64,000 nucleotides of DNA from positions 1,452,328-1,516,327 of the forward strand of contig NZ_CP024808.1 in assembly GCF_002787055.1 (NCBI RefSeq), in the 5' to 3' direction. Of the stretch, positions 31,102 to 38,923 are shown piece after piece. This DNA comes from Candidatus Nitrosotenuis aquarius. GTDB lineage: Archaea; Thermoproteota; Nitrososphaeria; Nitrososphaerales; Nitrosopumilaceae. The notes under the pieces were generated by a model. It made no database searches. It was not told where the DNA came from and worked only from the letters and a program-made list of their open reading frames with translations. Made by a program: the position numbers and the translations under genes. Position 1 is the stretch's first letter, and each line of letters opens with the position of its first letter.

Positions 31102-31547
31102 TGCTGAAAATACTCGGAATTGCTCTATTGGCAATGTCTGTGATGATCGCAGGTACTGTAGTCCCTTCTGGCGCGGCAATTAACTATGACAAACAGGAGA
31201 ATTTCAAGTATGTCAAAGAAAAAATCGTAAAACCATACCCAGGTAAAAGCGGCTGGTGGATTTATCATGTGTGGGTCTGCGCCGATGATTATAGTCTGGG
31301 AATTGCCGAAGTTGTTCTAAGCTCGGATACTGAGAAAATTTACCAAGGCGTAAACAAGGCCATTCCAAAAGGAGAATGCAGTACATATGGCGCAGTCATG
31401 AAGGCAAAGAATGGCAATACTTTGGGATACAAAATAACAACAATCGCAGACGCAGCAGAAAAAATAGCCAAGTCAAAGCAGGGAAAACTTGACAATACCA
31501 ACTGGAATGAGATTGGCAGATACAAGTTTGTTCTTGGCTTCTACTAA
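31101..31547 (+). CDS. Secreted two-Cys-domain protein
   Basis: 148 aa from GTG. Signal peptide ~1-26 (LGIALLAMSVMIAGTVVPSG). The mature domain WIYHVWVCADDYSLGIAEVV to GECSTYGAVMKAKNGNTLGY matches the repeated domain of the 25972 protein and the one at 32030: V-x-x-C-A start, a basic/acidic strand, G-x-C-x-x-Y, then an I-x-I strand. Pairs with the zinc-ribbon gene upstream. Its stop lies inside site 8. Confidence 0.7.
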   Translation: MLKILGIALLAMSVMIAGTVVPSGAAINYDKQENFKYVKEKIVKPYPGKSGWWIYHVWVCADDYSLGIAEVVLSSDTEKIYQGVNKAIPKGECSTYGAVMKAKNGNTLGYKITTIADAAEKIAKSKQGKLDNTNWNEIGRYKFVLGFY

Positions 31548-31581
31548 GGCATACCGCAAATCTACAATTATGATCATATAA
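31546..31581 (+). promoter_or_regulatory. Island promoter, site 8
   Basis: AAGGCATACCGCA (31546-31558), 16 nt, CATATAA (31575-31581); ATG at 31603, 28 nt later. Differs from site 10 at only two positions over 39 nt. Confidence 0.7.
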
Positions 31582-31602
31582 CATCTGAACAAAAGATACT
31601 CA

Positions 31603-31773
31603 ATGAAAACATTCTCCAAGACTTTACTTCTTGCCACAATAGCGGTAATGTTGTTTGCATCAGTATATGCAAGTGTTGCGTTAGAGGAGGCAGATGCGGC
31701 AAAGTCCAAAAAAGACAAGCTCAAGTCCGTCAAAGCCAAGAAAGGTTGGCTAGCTCATTCAAAATATCGGTAG
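31603..31773 (+). CDS. Small secreted Lys-rich protein (56 aa)
   Basis: 56 aa, ATG to TAG. Signal peptide ~1-23 (KTLLLATIAVMLFASVYASV) and a very basic mature part (KSKKDKLKSVKAKKGW). Resembles the 93-aa secreted protein at 25253 in its A-E/D-A-K-K junction. Sole gene behind site 8. A mature peptide of ~30 residues could act outside the cell; function unknown. Confidence 0.62.
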   Translation: MKTFSKTLLLATIAVMLFASVYASVALEEADAAKSKKDKLKSVKAKKGWLAHSKYR

Positions 31774-31796
31774 AACAATCCAAAACCAATTATTTT

Positions 31797-31883
31797 TTAT
31801 TCAGAATAATTCATGGCACATTCAAGTGAGCAAAATTCTGATCTCCTATTTTCGAATTCTTTGCTACATTTTTTGCACTTCAA
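31797..31883 (-). CDS. Tiny zinc-finger protein (28 aa, possibly 41 aa)
   Basis: 28 aa from the TTG at 31883, which has GAGGG 7 nt upstream; an in-frame TTG at 31922 would give 41 aa. Ligands C3-x2-C6 and C18-x3-C22 with F10 and L20 as hydrophobic core: a minimal zinc finger of MYM/FCS type (E-F-C-S-L-E-C). It is in the transcript that would start from site 9. Confidence 0.5.
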   Translation of the reverse strand: MKCKKCSKEFENRRSEFCSLECAMNYSE

Positions 31884-31902
31884 ATTTTTTCCCTCATTGC
31901 GT

Positions 31903-31940
31903 GCAGAGGCAGCTAGGCACAACGCCTAGCCACCATCTGA
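31903..31940. repeat. Inverted repeat in leader of site 9 transcript
   Basis: CTAGGC and GCCTAG flank ACAAC (about 31913-31929), a perfect 6-bp hairpin between the predicted transcript start and the tiny zinc-finger gene. It may control access to the downstream start. Confidence 0.35.
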
Positions 31941-31995
31941 AATGACCTGTCTTACACGAGATTGGTACTGGCACGACTCATCTCTGAGAAATTAA

Positions 31996-32030
31996 TTATT
32001 AGATATTGTTTTGCAAGTGCGGTATGCCTT
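31996..32030 (-). promoter_or_regulatory. Island promoter, site 9
   Basis: AAGGCATACCGCA (32030-32018), 15 nt, CTAATAA (32002-31996). The first ATG gives only a 9-codon frame; the tiny zinc-finger gene is further down. Confidence 0.55.
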
Positions 32031-32599
32031 TAGATTTTTCTGTATTTGATATTTGTAAATTCGGTCAAGTCAGAAACATACTGGATCTTGATCTGAGCTG
32101 TGTCTTTGGAGTTGATCTGTGTGTGGTAACTTTGGCATTTTCCTGCCTGCATCGACTTGCCTGACTCGGCTATGAACCATTCAAGCTTGGATTCTATGAG
32201 AAAAGATGGCCTTTGGATTGATTTTTCTGAGCACGCCTGGAACTTGACTAGGTATTTTTCCTTGCCTAGTAGCGTGGTGGAGGTTACCTTGATGTCAATT
32301 TTGGCATTGTTGTTCTTAAAGCCAGACTGTATCTTTTCAAAGTTCTTGTCAATTTTGCTTTTGCCCACAAAATACCAATCTGGATTTTTGTACAGCTTTA
32401 TGCAGTCATGAAGATCCGATTTGTATTTGTATTTCTCGCGAAACTTTTGCTCGCCAAGCTCCTTGTATTTTTCATACATTGAAATGCACTTGTTCTGATT
32501 CACTCTTCCCTCTACAGTGCTTACTGGCAAAACAAGCACTGATGAGAGAATGCCTATTGCAAAGAGAAGACCGATATTTGTTATGTATTGGCGTCGCAT
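32030..32599 (-). CDS. Secreted two-Cys-domain protein
   Basis: 189 aa from the ATG at 32599. Signal anchor/peptide ~5-27 (NIGLLFAIGILSSVLVLPVS). After a helical Lys/Tyr-rich part, the domain LVKFQACSEKSIQRPSFLIE to GKCQSYHTQINSKDTAQIKI matches those in 25972 and 31101 proteins. Starts 5 nt after the Cys-rich gene at 32605, so the small-protein/secreted-protein pair occurs a third time. Confidence 0.7.
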   Translation of the reverse strand: MRRQYITNIGLLFAIGILSSVLVLPVSTVEGRVNQNKCISMYEKYKELGEQKFREKYKYKSDLHDCIKLYKNPDWYFVGKSKIDKNFEKIQSGFKNNNAKIDIKVTSTTLLGKEKYLVKFQACSEKSIQRPSFLIESKLEWFIAESGKSMQAGKCQSYHTQINSKDTAQIKIQYVSDLTEFTNIKYRKI

Positions 32600-32604
32600 T
32601 GTGG

Positions 32605-32709
32605 TTACCCTTTGATATATGGACACAAATCTACGGCCTGCAAGGGAGAATTGTCGCAGATAAGATTCGGACACGCTCTTTTACAACAATCATCGTAGTT
32701 TGTGTCCAT
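32605..32709 (-). CDS. Tiny Cys-rich protein (34 aa)
   Basis: 34 aa, ATG to TAA, cysteines 8, 9, 13, 18 and 29. Leaderless: ATG 29 nt after the site 10 box start. Begins MDTN like the 30-aa product at 24714. It occupies the position held by zinc-ribbon genes in the other two-gene units. Confidence 0.58.
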   Translation of the reverse strand: MDTNYDDCCKRACPNLICDNSPLQAVDLCPYIKG

Positions 32710-32731
32710 ATTGCGATTCTACCTAAACATG

Positions 32732-32767
32732 TTATATGATCATGATTATAGATTTGCGGTATGCCTT
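32732..32767 (-). promoter_or_regulatory. Island promoter, site 10
   Basis: AAGGCATACCGCA (32767-32755), 16 nt, CATATAA (32738-32732). Right-most copy of the element; none was seen outside 24.8-32.8 kb. Confidence 0.7.
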
Positions 32768-32858
32768 CGATCAATATTCTACATATGCGAGTAATTTGGC
32801 AAACGACCTGTCAAATAAATAACATATACATGTAGAATCGATTCAACAAGCAAGAAAA

Positions 32859-33773
32859 ATGAAAATCAGTTTCACATTTGTAATAGCTGCATTGTCCTTA
32901 CTCTCAATCCCAGCTCTGGCTGCAGACGCACAAACTGTGGATGAACAAAAATCATACCGAGTCGGAATCTACCTCCTAAATGTCGGAAAAATCGATCTGC
33001 ATACAAGCTCCTACGACCTTGATTTTTACATGTGGGTGTATTCCGAAGAGGATGACTTTACAAAGTCAAAACCCAAGATAGAATTCATGAATGGCAAAGC
33101 AACCATAGAGCCTATTACGGTAGAGCCGCATTATTATGAAGCAAGGGTCAAAGGCACGTTTCTAAACAACTTGGATTTTCACCAATATCCATTTGAGCAA
33201 ATTCATCTAACTGTGGAAATAGAAGGGCTAGATGAGCATCAAAGTCTTGTCTTGATGGCAGATCCTGACGAGAGTGGCATTGATAAGCTGATCAGCATTC
33301 CGGGTTGGAATCTAGTTGAGATGACCCAAGACATCCTAATTCATGATTATCCTGATGGCAAGGAATATTCTAGATATGTATTTACGATGACAATTGAGAG
33401 ATTTTTCCTCTCGTCTTTTCTTAAAACACTCCTTCCAATTATCATAATCACAACAATTGCAATGCTTGCTTTCTGGATGAGCCCAGCTAATTTTGCTCCA
33501 AGAATAGGCCTTGGCGCATCAACCCTTTTGGCTGCAGTAGCGGCACATCTTAATGCCGCAAACCAGCTTCCTCCAGTAGGCTATCTCACACTGCTTGACA
33601 AAATCATGATAATTGCATATGCATTGTTTTTGAACAACTTGCTTTCCATGGTTATACAAATGAGGTATGTAGATCATGACATGAAGGACAAGGCAGTACA
33701 AATCAATGCAAGGATGCGCAAGTTCATGCCAATAATTGTAATTGTGATTTTCTTCTCATTGTTGATAATCTAG
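32859..33773 (+). CDS. Pentameric ligand-gated ion channel (Cys-loop receptor superfamily) homologue
   Basis: 304 aa. Signal peptide ~1-21; strand-rich extracellular domain ~22-190 (VGIYLLNVGKIDLHTSSYDL; Cys-less loop LDFHQYPFEQIHLTVEIE with the conserved Y-P-F); M1 ~190-212 with the conserved Pro (LLPIIIITTIAMLAFWM); M2 ~218-240 (GLGASTLLAAVAAHLN); M3 ~250-272; M4 at the C-terminus. Length and order match prokaryotic channels of GLIC/ELIC type. Ligand and ion unknown. Heads an apparent operon with the transporters at 33813 and 35226. Confidence 0.85.
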   Translation: MKISFTFVIAALSLLSIPALAADAQTVDEQKSYRVGIYLLNVGKIDLHTSSYDLDFYMWVYSEEDDFTKSKPKIEFMNGKATIEPITVEPHYYEARVKGTFLNNLDFHQYPFEQIHLTVEIEGLDEHQSLVLMADPDESGIDKLISIPGWNLVEMTQDILIHDYPDGKEYSRYVFTMTIERFFLSSFLKTLLPIIIITTIAMLAFWMSPANFAPRIGLGASTLLAAVAAHLNAANQLPPVGYLTLLDKIMIIAYALFLNNLLSMVIQMRYVDHDMKDKAVQINARMRKFMPIIVIVIFFSLLII

Positions 33774-33812
33774 AATGGAGTACATATCTGAATTTGAGAG
33801 GACTAGTATGGA

Positions 33813-35222
33813 TTGAAAAAGCCAGAAATTAGCAGAATCGGCCTGGCCTTGGGTCCAGTTCTTTTTACAATCATAGTTCTAGCGCCAATTGACGGGCTGT
33901 CACTTGAGGCAAAAATAGTCCTTGGAACGGCGTTTCTGATGGGTGCTTGGTGGGTCACAGAGGCAATCCCTATCTATGTTACTGCCCTTTTGCCGCTGGT
34001 CGTCTTTCCGATTCTGCACGTGACTGAGCTTGCACAGGTGTCGACATTTTATGCAGACAGGATAGTTTTTCTTATGTTGGGCGGGTTCTTTCTTGCAGCC
34101 GCAATAGAGAGAACCGGCCTGCACCAAAGATTTGCATTTACAATATTGAAATTATTTGGGACAAATCCGAAAAGCATCATTGGCGCATTTGTCCTAGTGA
34201 CCGGAGTTCTTAGCGCATGGATGAGCAACACCGCTACCACATTACTGATGCTGCCTATTGCAATTGCAATCATAACTAGTCTTGACATACAAAACAAGGA
34301 AAAATTCAGCATCTGTCTTTTGCTTAGCATAGCGTATGCGGCAAGCATAGGGGGCATTGCAACTTTGATCGGCACTTCACCCAATGCAATATTTGCATCG
34401 CTTTCCAAGTCGCTAGTTGGAATCGATGTGAGTTTTGCCCAGTGGCTTCTTGTGGGGCTACCGGTAAGTGCAATCTCTCTTTTTGTAATGTGGCTCTACA
34501 TGGTAAATGTGGGTGTAAGGATTGGCAAAACCCCGATAATTGGCGAAAAAACACTCATCGCAAAAAAACTCGAAGACCTCGGCAAAATTAGCAGGGATGA
34601 AAAACTAGTCATTGTAGTCTTTGCTGGTGCTGTAACTGCATGGATAACTAGGGGATTGGTCTGGGCAGATCTATTCCCGTTGGTGGATGATTCAACAATT
34701 GCTCTTTTTGCGGCAATGTCTTTGTTTTTCATTCCTTCAAAAAACAAGAGACTGCTGGACTGGAGTTCCGCAGTAAAAATTCCATGGGGCATACTGGTGC
34801 TAATTGGCGGGGGGCTGGCACTTGCAGGAAGCTTTACAGTTACAGGAGTGGATGTCTGGATGGCAGACCATCTGTCCTTTCTGCATGGTGCCAATTATTT
34901 TATCATAATTTTGGTCCTAGCCTCTGTTGTGATATTTAGCGAATATCTCTCCAATACCGCAACTGCGGCATTGATGATTCCAGTTGCTGCAGCTCTTGCT
35001 CCCACCCTTGGCGTAAATCCAATTTTGCTCATGATGCCTGTGGCAATTGCGGCAAGCTATGGATTCATCCTGCCTTCGAGCACCCCCTCAAACGCAATAG
35101 TGCTCTCTAGTGGACATGTAAACCCAAAGAAAATGGCAAGAATTGGTCTGCCGCTAAACATCATAGGAGTGTTGCTTGTGTCTGTTCTGACCACGTTGTT
35201 GGTCCCACTGGTCTGGGGATGA
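33813..35222 (+). CDS. DASS/SLC13-type anion:sodium symporter
   Basis: 469 aa from TTG, ~12 spans. DASS signatures: two helical-hairpin motifs with S-N-T (AWMSNTATTLLMLPIAIAII and SEYLSNTATAALMIPVAAAL) and the terminal LPSSTPSNAIVLSSG. Family members move dicarboxylates, sulfate or phosphate with Na+. The gene starts 39 nt after the ion-channel gene and ends 3 nt before the CaCA gene, so the three are probably one transcript. Confidence 0.9.
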   Translation: MKKPEISRIGLALGPVLFTIIVLAPIDGLSLEAKIVLGTAFLMGAWWVTEAIPIYVTALLPLVVFPILHVTELAQVSTFYADRIVFLMLGGFFLAAAIERTGLHQRFAFTILKLFGTNPKSIIGAFVLVTGVLSAWMSNTATTLLMLPIAIAIITSLDIQNKEKFSICLLLSIAYAASIGGIATLIGTSPNAIFASLSKSLVGIDVSFAQWLLVGLPVSAISLFVMWLYMVNVGVRIGKTPIIGEKTLIAKKLEDLGKISRDEKLVIVVFAGAVTAWITRGLVWADLFPLVDDSTIALFAAMSLFFIPSKNKRLLDWSSAVKIPWGILVLIGGGLALAGSFTVTGVDVWMADHLSFLHGANYFIIILVLASVVIFSEYLSNTATAALMIPVAAALAPTLGVNPILLMMPVAIAASYGFILPSSTPSNAIVLSSGHVNPKKMARIGLPLNIIGVLLVSVLTTLLVPLVWG

Positions 35223-35225
35223 GTC

Positions 35226-36179
35226 ATGTCTGAGATGATTCTTGACATAATAATTCTGGCAGCATCGATTGCAGTACTGGTCAAAAGCGCAACCTTTGCA
35301 ATTGAGAAAATTGTAAGGTTTTCCAAAATAACTGGAATTGGGGAGCTTGCAGCAGGGTTTGTCATAGTTGCAGTGGCAACATCGACTCCAGAAATCAGCG
35401 TGGCCGTATTCTCAACACATTCTGATAATGTGGGAATAACACTTGGCGATATTTTCGGCTCAAACGTTACCAATATTGGCCTCGTTACGGGATTGTTTTT
35501 GCTGATATCGCCGATACGGCACATAGAGCAAAAAACACTGCGTACTCTCTTGCCGCTTCTTTTGGCGTCATCTGCGATACCTCTGGCCTTGTTGGTCTCT
35601 CAGCAAGGTAGCAGGTTTATTGGAATTGTGCTCTTGGGAGCTTTTGGCTTTTTCCTGTATTATACCATAAAGTCTCACAAAATAGAAAAAGAGGATGCCG
35701 AACAAGAAAAAAACTCCGCACTAAAGCAATTGATCTATTTTTTTGTCGGAATTGCCCTTGTGATTGTCAGCGCCAAGTTCGTAGTGGACAGTGCATCATC
35801 GATTGCCGAGGTGACAGGAATAAGGCAATCCGTTATTGGAGCAACAGTCATTGCCTTTGGCACCTCCTTACCAGAACTAACTGTTGACATAATAGCGGTA
35901 AGAAAAAGACACCTACAGCTTGCCCTGGGAGATATTATTGGGTCGTGCATAACAAACATCACGCTGGTTCTAGGATTGGTCTTGGTGCTCTCTAGCGTGG
36001 ACATTAACTTTGGAATTCTCTCATCGCTAATTGGATTTGCAATAGTTGCGCCATTTGCAATGTTTCTATTTCTTAGGACGGCAAAAATCAAGAAATGGCA
36101 CGCCATGGCCCTACTTGCAATTTATGCTGCATTCATAATTACGATATTTGAGATCCAAATTCTGTTCATCGGAATTTAG
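35226..36179 (+). CDS. Sodium/calcium exchanger family protein (CaCA)
   Basis: 317 aa, ten predicted spans in two inverted halves. Alpha repeats: AAGFVIVAVATSTPEISVAV with GDIFGSNVTNIGL, and VIGATVIAFGTSLPELTVDI with GDIIGSCITNITL, the Glu residues being the cation ligands. It exports Ca2+ (or exchanges K+/Na+). Start 3 nt after the DASS stop. Linking a channel and a Ca2+ exchanger suggests ion signalling or homeostasis (inference). Confidence 0.93.
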   Translation: MSEMILDIIILAASIAVLVKSATFAIEKIVRFSKITGIGELAAGFVIVAVATSTPEISVAVFSTHSDNVGITLGDIFGSNVTNIGLVTGLFLLISPIRHIEQKTLRTLLPLLLASSAIPLALLVSQQGSRFIGIVLLGAFGFFLYYTIKSHKIEKEDAEQEKNSALKQLIYFFVGIALVIVSAKFVVDSASSIAEVTGIRQSVIGATVIAFGTSLPELTVDIIAVRKRHLQLALGDIIGSCITNITLVLGLVLVLSSVDINFGILSSLIGFAIVAPFAMFLFLRTAKIKKWHAMALLAIYAAFIITIFEIQILFIGI

Positions 36180-36215
36180 AGTCATTTCCTGATTGCAAGA
36201 AAACAACCGTTTCAA

Positions 36216-36974
36216 TCAGATTGGTTGCTCGGAATTGGAAGACTTGCTGCTTTTTTCCTTTTTTCCAAAAAACTTGAGTTTGATCAGATACAAAACGCTA
36301 AGGATAACCTCAATTGTAATTGCGACCACAATAAATGCTGCTATCTGAATTATGAAATTGGGCATTTCTGCTAGGCGCGGCATTATCTCATCAAGTGAGA
36401 AAAATTTGGGACTCAGTATGAATATGCCTAGCAGTACCAGTGGAAGCAACTTTGCCAAATCCCTGGCCAGATCCTCATTGTAATATGCAGCGATTCTGAC
36501 AGATATGACAATTGAGCTTGAAACAAGAAAGACCGTTTTTACCGACATGTCTTGTGCAAGAAAGAACATGAATATGGAATAAACCAAAAACCACACAAAC
36601 ACTACGATCGGAAAAATGAACACGTTGGTTGCAATGTGTGCAGCTATTCTTGGGGCTGCGGAAATCTTCTGCCCACTAGGCTTGAATTTGCCGCCCCTGA
36701 GGCGTTGTTCTATGTTCAGTGAGAACATGTCTTTTTTTGCGAGGAATCTGTAGAAATGAAAAATGAAGATTCCGTAGACGACCATCCCTACAGAAAATCC
36801 AACTATGTCATAAATTGATGATTCAACAGTTATGTTTTCTACAATTTTATTCATATAGTCAACGACAGACTCTTGCGACAAATTTACAAAGTCAAACGAT
36901 GTCTGGGCGTAAACTGGGACCGCGAGTAATGGCAAAACCAAAATCAAAAACATGAATTGATTCAACGCGGACAA
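36216..36974 (-). CDS. Integral membrane hypothetical protein
   Basis: 252 aa. N-terminal signal-like span ~5-23 (FMFLILVLPLLAVPVYA), then about five more spans (~58-78, ~112-135, ~140-160, ~172-192, ~205-230) and a Lys/Ser-rich cytoplasmic tail. No family is recognised. Convergent with the CaCA gene. Confidence 0.65.
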   Translation of the reverse strand: MSALNQFMFLILVLPLLAVPVYAQTSFDFVNLSQESVVDYMNKIVENITVESSIYDIVGFSVGMVVYGIFIFHFYRFLAKKDMFSLNIEQRLRGGKFKPSGQKISAAPRIAAHIATNVFIFPIVVFVWFLVYSIFMFFLAQDMSVKTVFLVSSSIVISVRIAAYYNEDLARDLAKLLPLVLLGIFILSPKFFSLDEIMPRLAEMPNFIIQIAAFIVVAITIEVILSVLYLIKLKFFGKKEKSSKSSNSEQPI

Positions 36975-37025
36975 TCTATTTATGGCAAGATTTCGGACTT
37001 AAATCTATATCTCATATCTGTTAAA

Positions 37026-37057
37026 ATCAAATTTGATAAACAGATATTTCTTTAATT
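37026..37057 (+). promoter_or_regulatory. Palindrome and TATA box of UspA remnant
   Basis: ATCAAATTTGAT (37026-37037), 13 nt, TTTAATT (37051-37057). The functional UspA gene at 38924 has ATCAGATCTGAT, also 13 nt, then TTTAATT. Confidence 0.5.
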
Positions 37058-37080
37058 GCAACGAGTCTTGTAAAATCGCA

Positions 37081-37128
37081 TTGCCATACAGAACAATCCT
37101 AGTTCCATTTGACGGAATCAAAACATGA
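37081..37128 (+). pseudogene. 5' remnant of a UspA gene
   Basis: 15 codons from TTG (MPYRTILVPFDGIKT) then TGA; the first 12 residues match the start of UspA (VYKTILVPFDGS at 38924). Nothing UspA-like continues afterwards in any frame. The promoter is preserved. A truncated duplicate. Confidence 0.65.
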
Positions 37129-37234
37129 TGCGATATTGCTCAAGATCATGAAATCGAACACCCAAAAGTAATTACGTGAATTAGGGCAACTTGAATGAAC
37201 AAGTAGTTGAGATCTTAAGACAGCACACAGAAAA

Positions 37235-38225
37235 CTAAATCGAACTAAGCACTCCAAGCAGTGCCCCGAGGAATGAAAACACAATAATGCTTACAAGCAG
37301 GTATTTTTTTGCCGTAGTGCGCTCATAGTATTTCCTCGGAGTTATTCCCTTGAGGAAGAATATGATCATGCATCCGAGTATTAGGCCTATTATGTTTGAT
37401 GAGGTAAGTAGAAAACCCCCAGCAAATATCCGATAGTCCAAAAACGCAATACCAATACAGGTGACCGTGGTTGGTGGGACAAGGGCCGCCGCAATTGCGA
37501 CTCCAACTAGAATTCCAGGTATTGTTGAGACCATGGCAATCCCGCCTGCAATCCCAAGCAATACTCCAATTATGATGTCTACTGGCGAGTTCTTTGTCCT
37601 AATTTCAATTTCATTTGTTATTGGAAGATCCACAATCAAAGACGTAAGAAACGTCAGAGCTGCACTTGCCATCACAACAGTTGCAATAAGAATAAAGCCT
37701 GACCATCCGGAATGTGCCATCTTTACAGGCCTGCCAATTGCCGCATTAAACGCAAAAGCTGTTATCGGCCCAAGAAGTGGCGAAATCAACATGGCGCCAA
37801 TTACGACTGCCGGGCTGTGAGAACAAACCCACCAGTGCCACAGCACAAGAAATGATGATCATTATTGTCATGTCCTTTCTGAAACGCACAAACGGCTCAG
37901 TCAGCGGAACAATCTCTTCAATTACTTGAGGTCTCTTTTCTTCCTCAGTTGCACTCTCTTCCAGTTTTTGCAGGTATTCAGATACGGTAGCTTCGATTTT
38001 TTCGTTGATGATGTACAACTGTGGTTCCCTTGTATCCAAAAGTTTTGAGAATGTCTGTATGATGGAAGGCGCCAGCTTGTCCGGAGAAACTATGATGTAT
38101 CGGTAGATCTGTTTGTCTTCAACCGTGACTCCGTCGATTCTTTGGTAGGGCACCTATTGCTTGTTGAGAAAGTTTTCTGCGTATTCCTTTTTATCTGGAA
38201 ACACCGTGACTTCGATTCGCTCCAA
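37235..38225 (-). pseudogene. DUF389 family membrane protein, disrupted
   Basis: Reading from TTG 38225: residues 1-23 (ERIEVTVFPDKKEYAENFLN), then an in-frame TAG at 38156-38154, then 38153-~37820 continuing the cytosolic half and first span (MIIISCAVALVGLF), then a frameshift at ~37815-37825, after which the other frame carries SPAVVIGAMLISPLLGPITA and six spans to the end. Two independent lesions, so a pseudogene rather than one sequencing error. Family function unknown. Confidence 0.85.
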
Positions 38226-38284
38226 ATATTATCCATTTTTGAAACCATCATATTATTTAAAACCATTATCATATTATTCTAACA

Positions 38285-38719
38285 ATGTTCAAAAACATCG
38301 TAGTCGCGTTTATCACAAAAAAGGTAAAAGAAAAGCCGTTCTTTGTGGGGCTTGGTCTGGCAAAGGCATTTGATGGCAATGTCACGATAATTGAGTGTGT
38401 ATACAAAAAACCGCCCAAGTTAATCTTCTTTGAGACAAAAGAAGATCTCCGATCAATCGAACAGCAAAAAAAGATGGCAAAAAAATCGCTTTACAGATTC
38501 GAAGAACTTGCAAAGCGTAGCGGCATGAAGATAAAGACAAAGATCGCACTGACTGAGTCCATCGCAGAGTGGATAGTGGACTATGTCAAAGAGCACAGAA
38601 CAGATCTCTTGATACTTGACCACCCACATCTCTCAGAATTAGAAGAAAATCACTATGACTATATCATACAGACAATAAACCATAAAGTCAAAGTCCCAGT
38701 ACTACTTCTTAGATCATAG
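38285..38719 (+). CDS. UspA-like protein
   Basis: 144 aa. FKNIVVAFITKKVKEKPFFV start, Rossmann-like alternation, ends VKVPVLLLRS. The glycine-rich ATP loop of UspA is not seen (LILDHPHLSELEENHYDYII instead), so this copy probably belongs to the non-ATP-binding class. ATG start, TATA-like TATTATT just upstream. Confidence 0.82.
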   Translation: MFKNIVVAFITKKVKEKPFFVGLGLAKAFDGNVTIIECVYKKPPKLIFFETKEDLRSIEQQKKMAKKSLYRFEELAKRSGMKIKTKIALTESIAEWIVDYVKEHRTDLLILDHPHLSELEENHYDYIIQTINHKVKVPVLLLRS

Positions 38720-38865
38720 GAAGCAAAATTTTCAGCTACAGGCAATTGTTATAACTGGTAATGCAATGGTTGACTGAAATCTTTGATCATAACCGAAACC
38801 TAATCCAAAAAGCACCATCTAACACAAACATACACTATTCATACATTTTTGTTATAGTTTTTAAA

Positions 38866-38897
38866 ATCAGATCTGATATTTACAAAATTCTTTAATT
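38866..38897 (+). promoter_or_regulatory. Palindrome and TATA box of UspA gene
   Basis: ATCAGATCTGAT (38866-38877), 13 nt, TTTAATT (38891-38897), start at 38924. Same geometry as at 37026. Confidence 0.5.
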
Positions 38898-38923
38898 AGT
38901 GTAATTAGTAGTTAAATCGTAGT

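Noticed and set aside
24825-32767. The repeated AAGGCATRCCGCA element as a CRISPR or mobile-element repeat
   Set aside because: Copies are dispersed, in both orientations, without regular spacers or transposase genes, and keep a fixed distance to TATA boxes.
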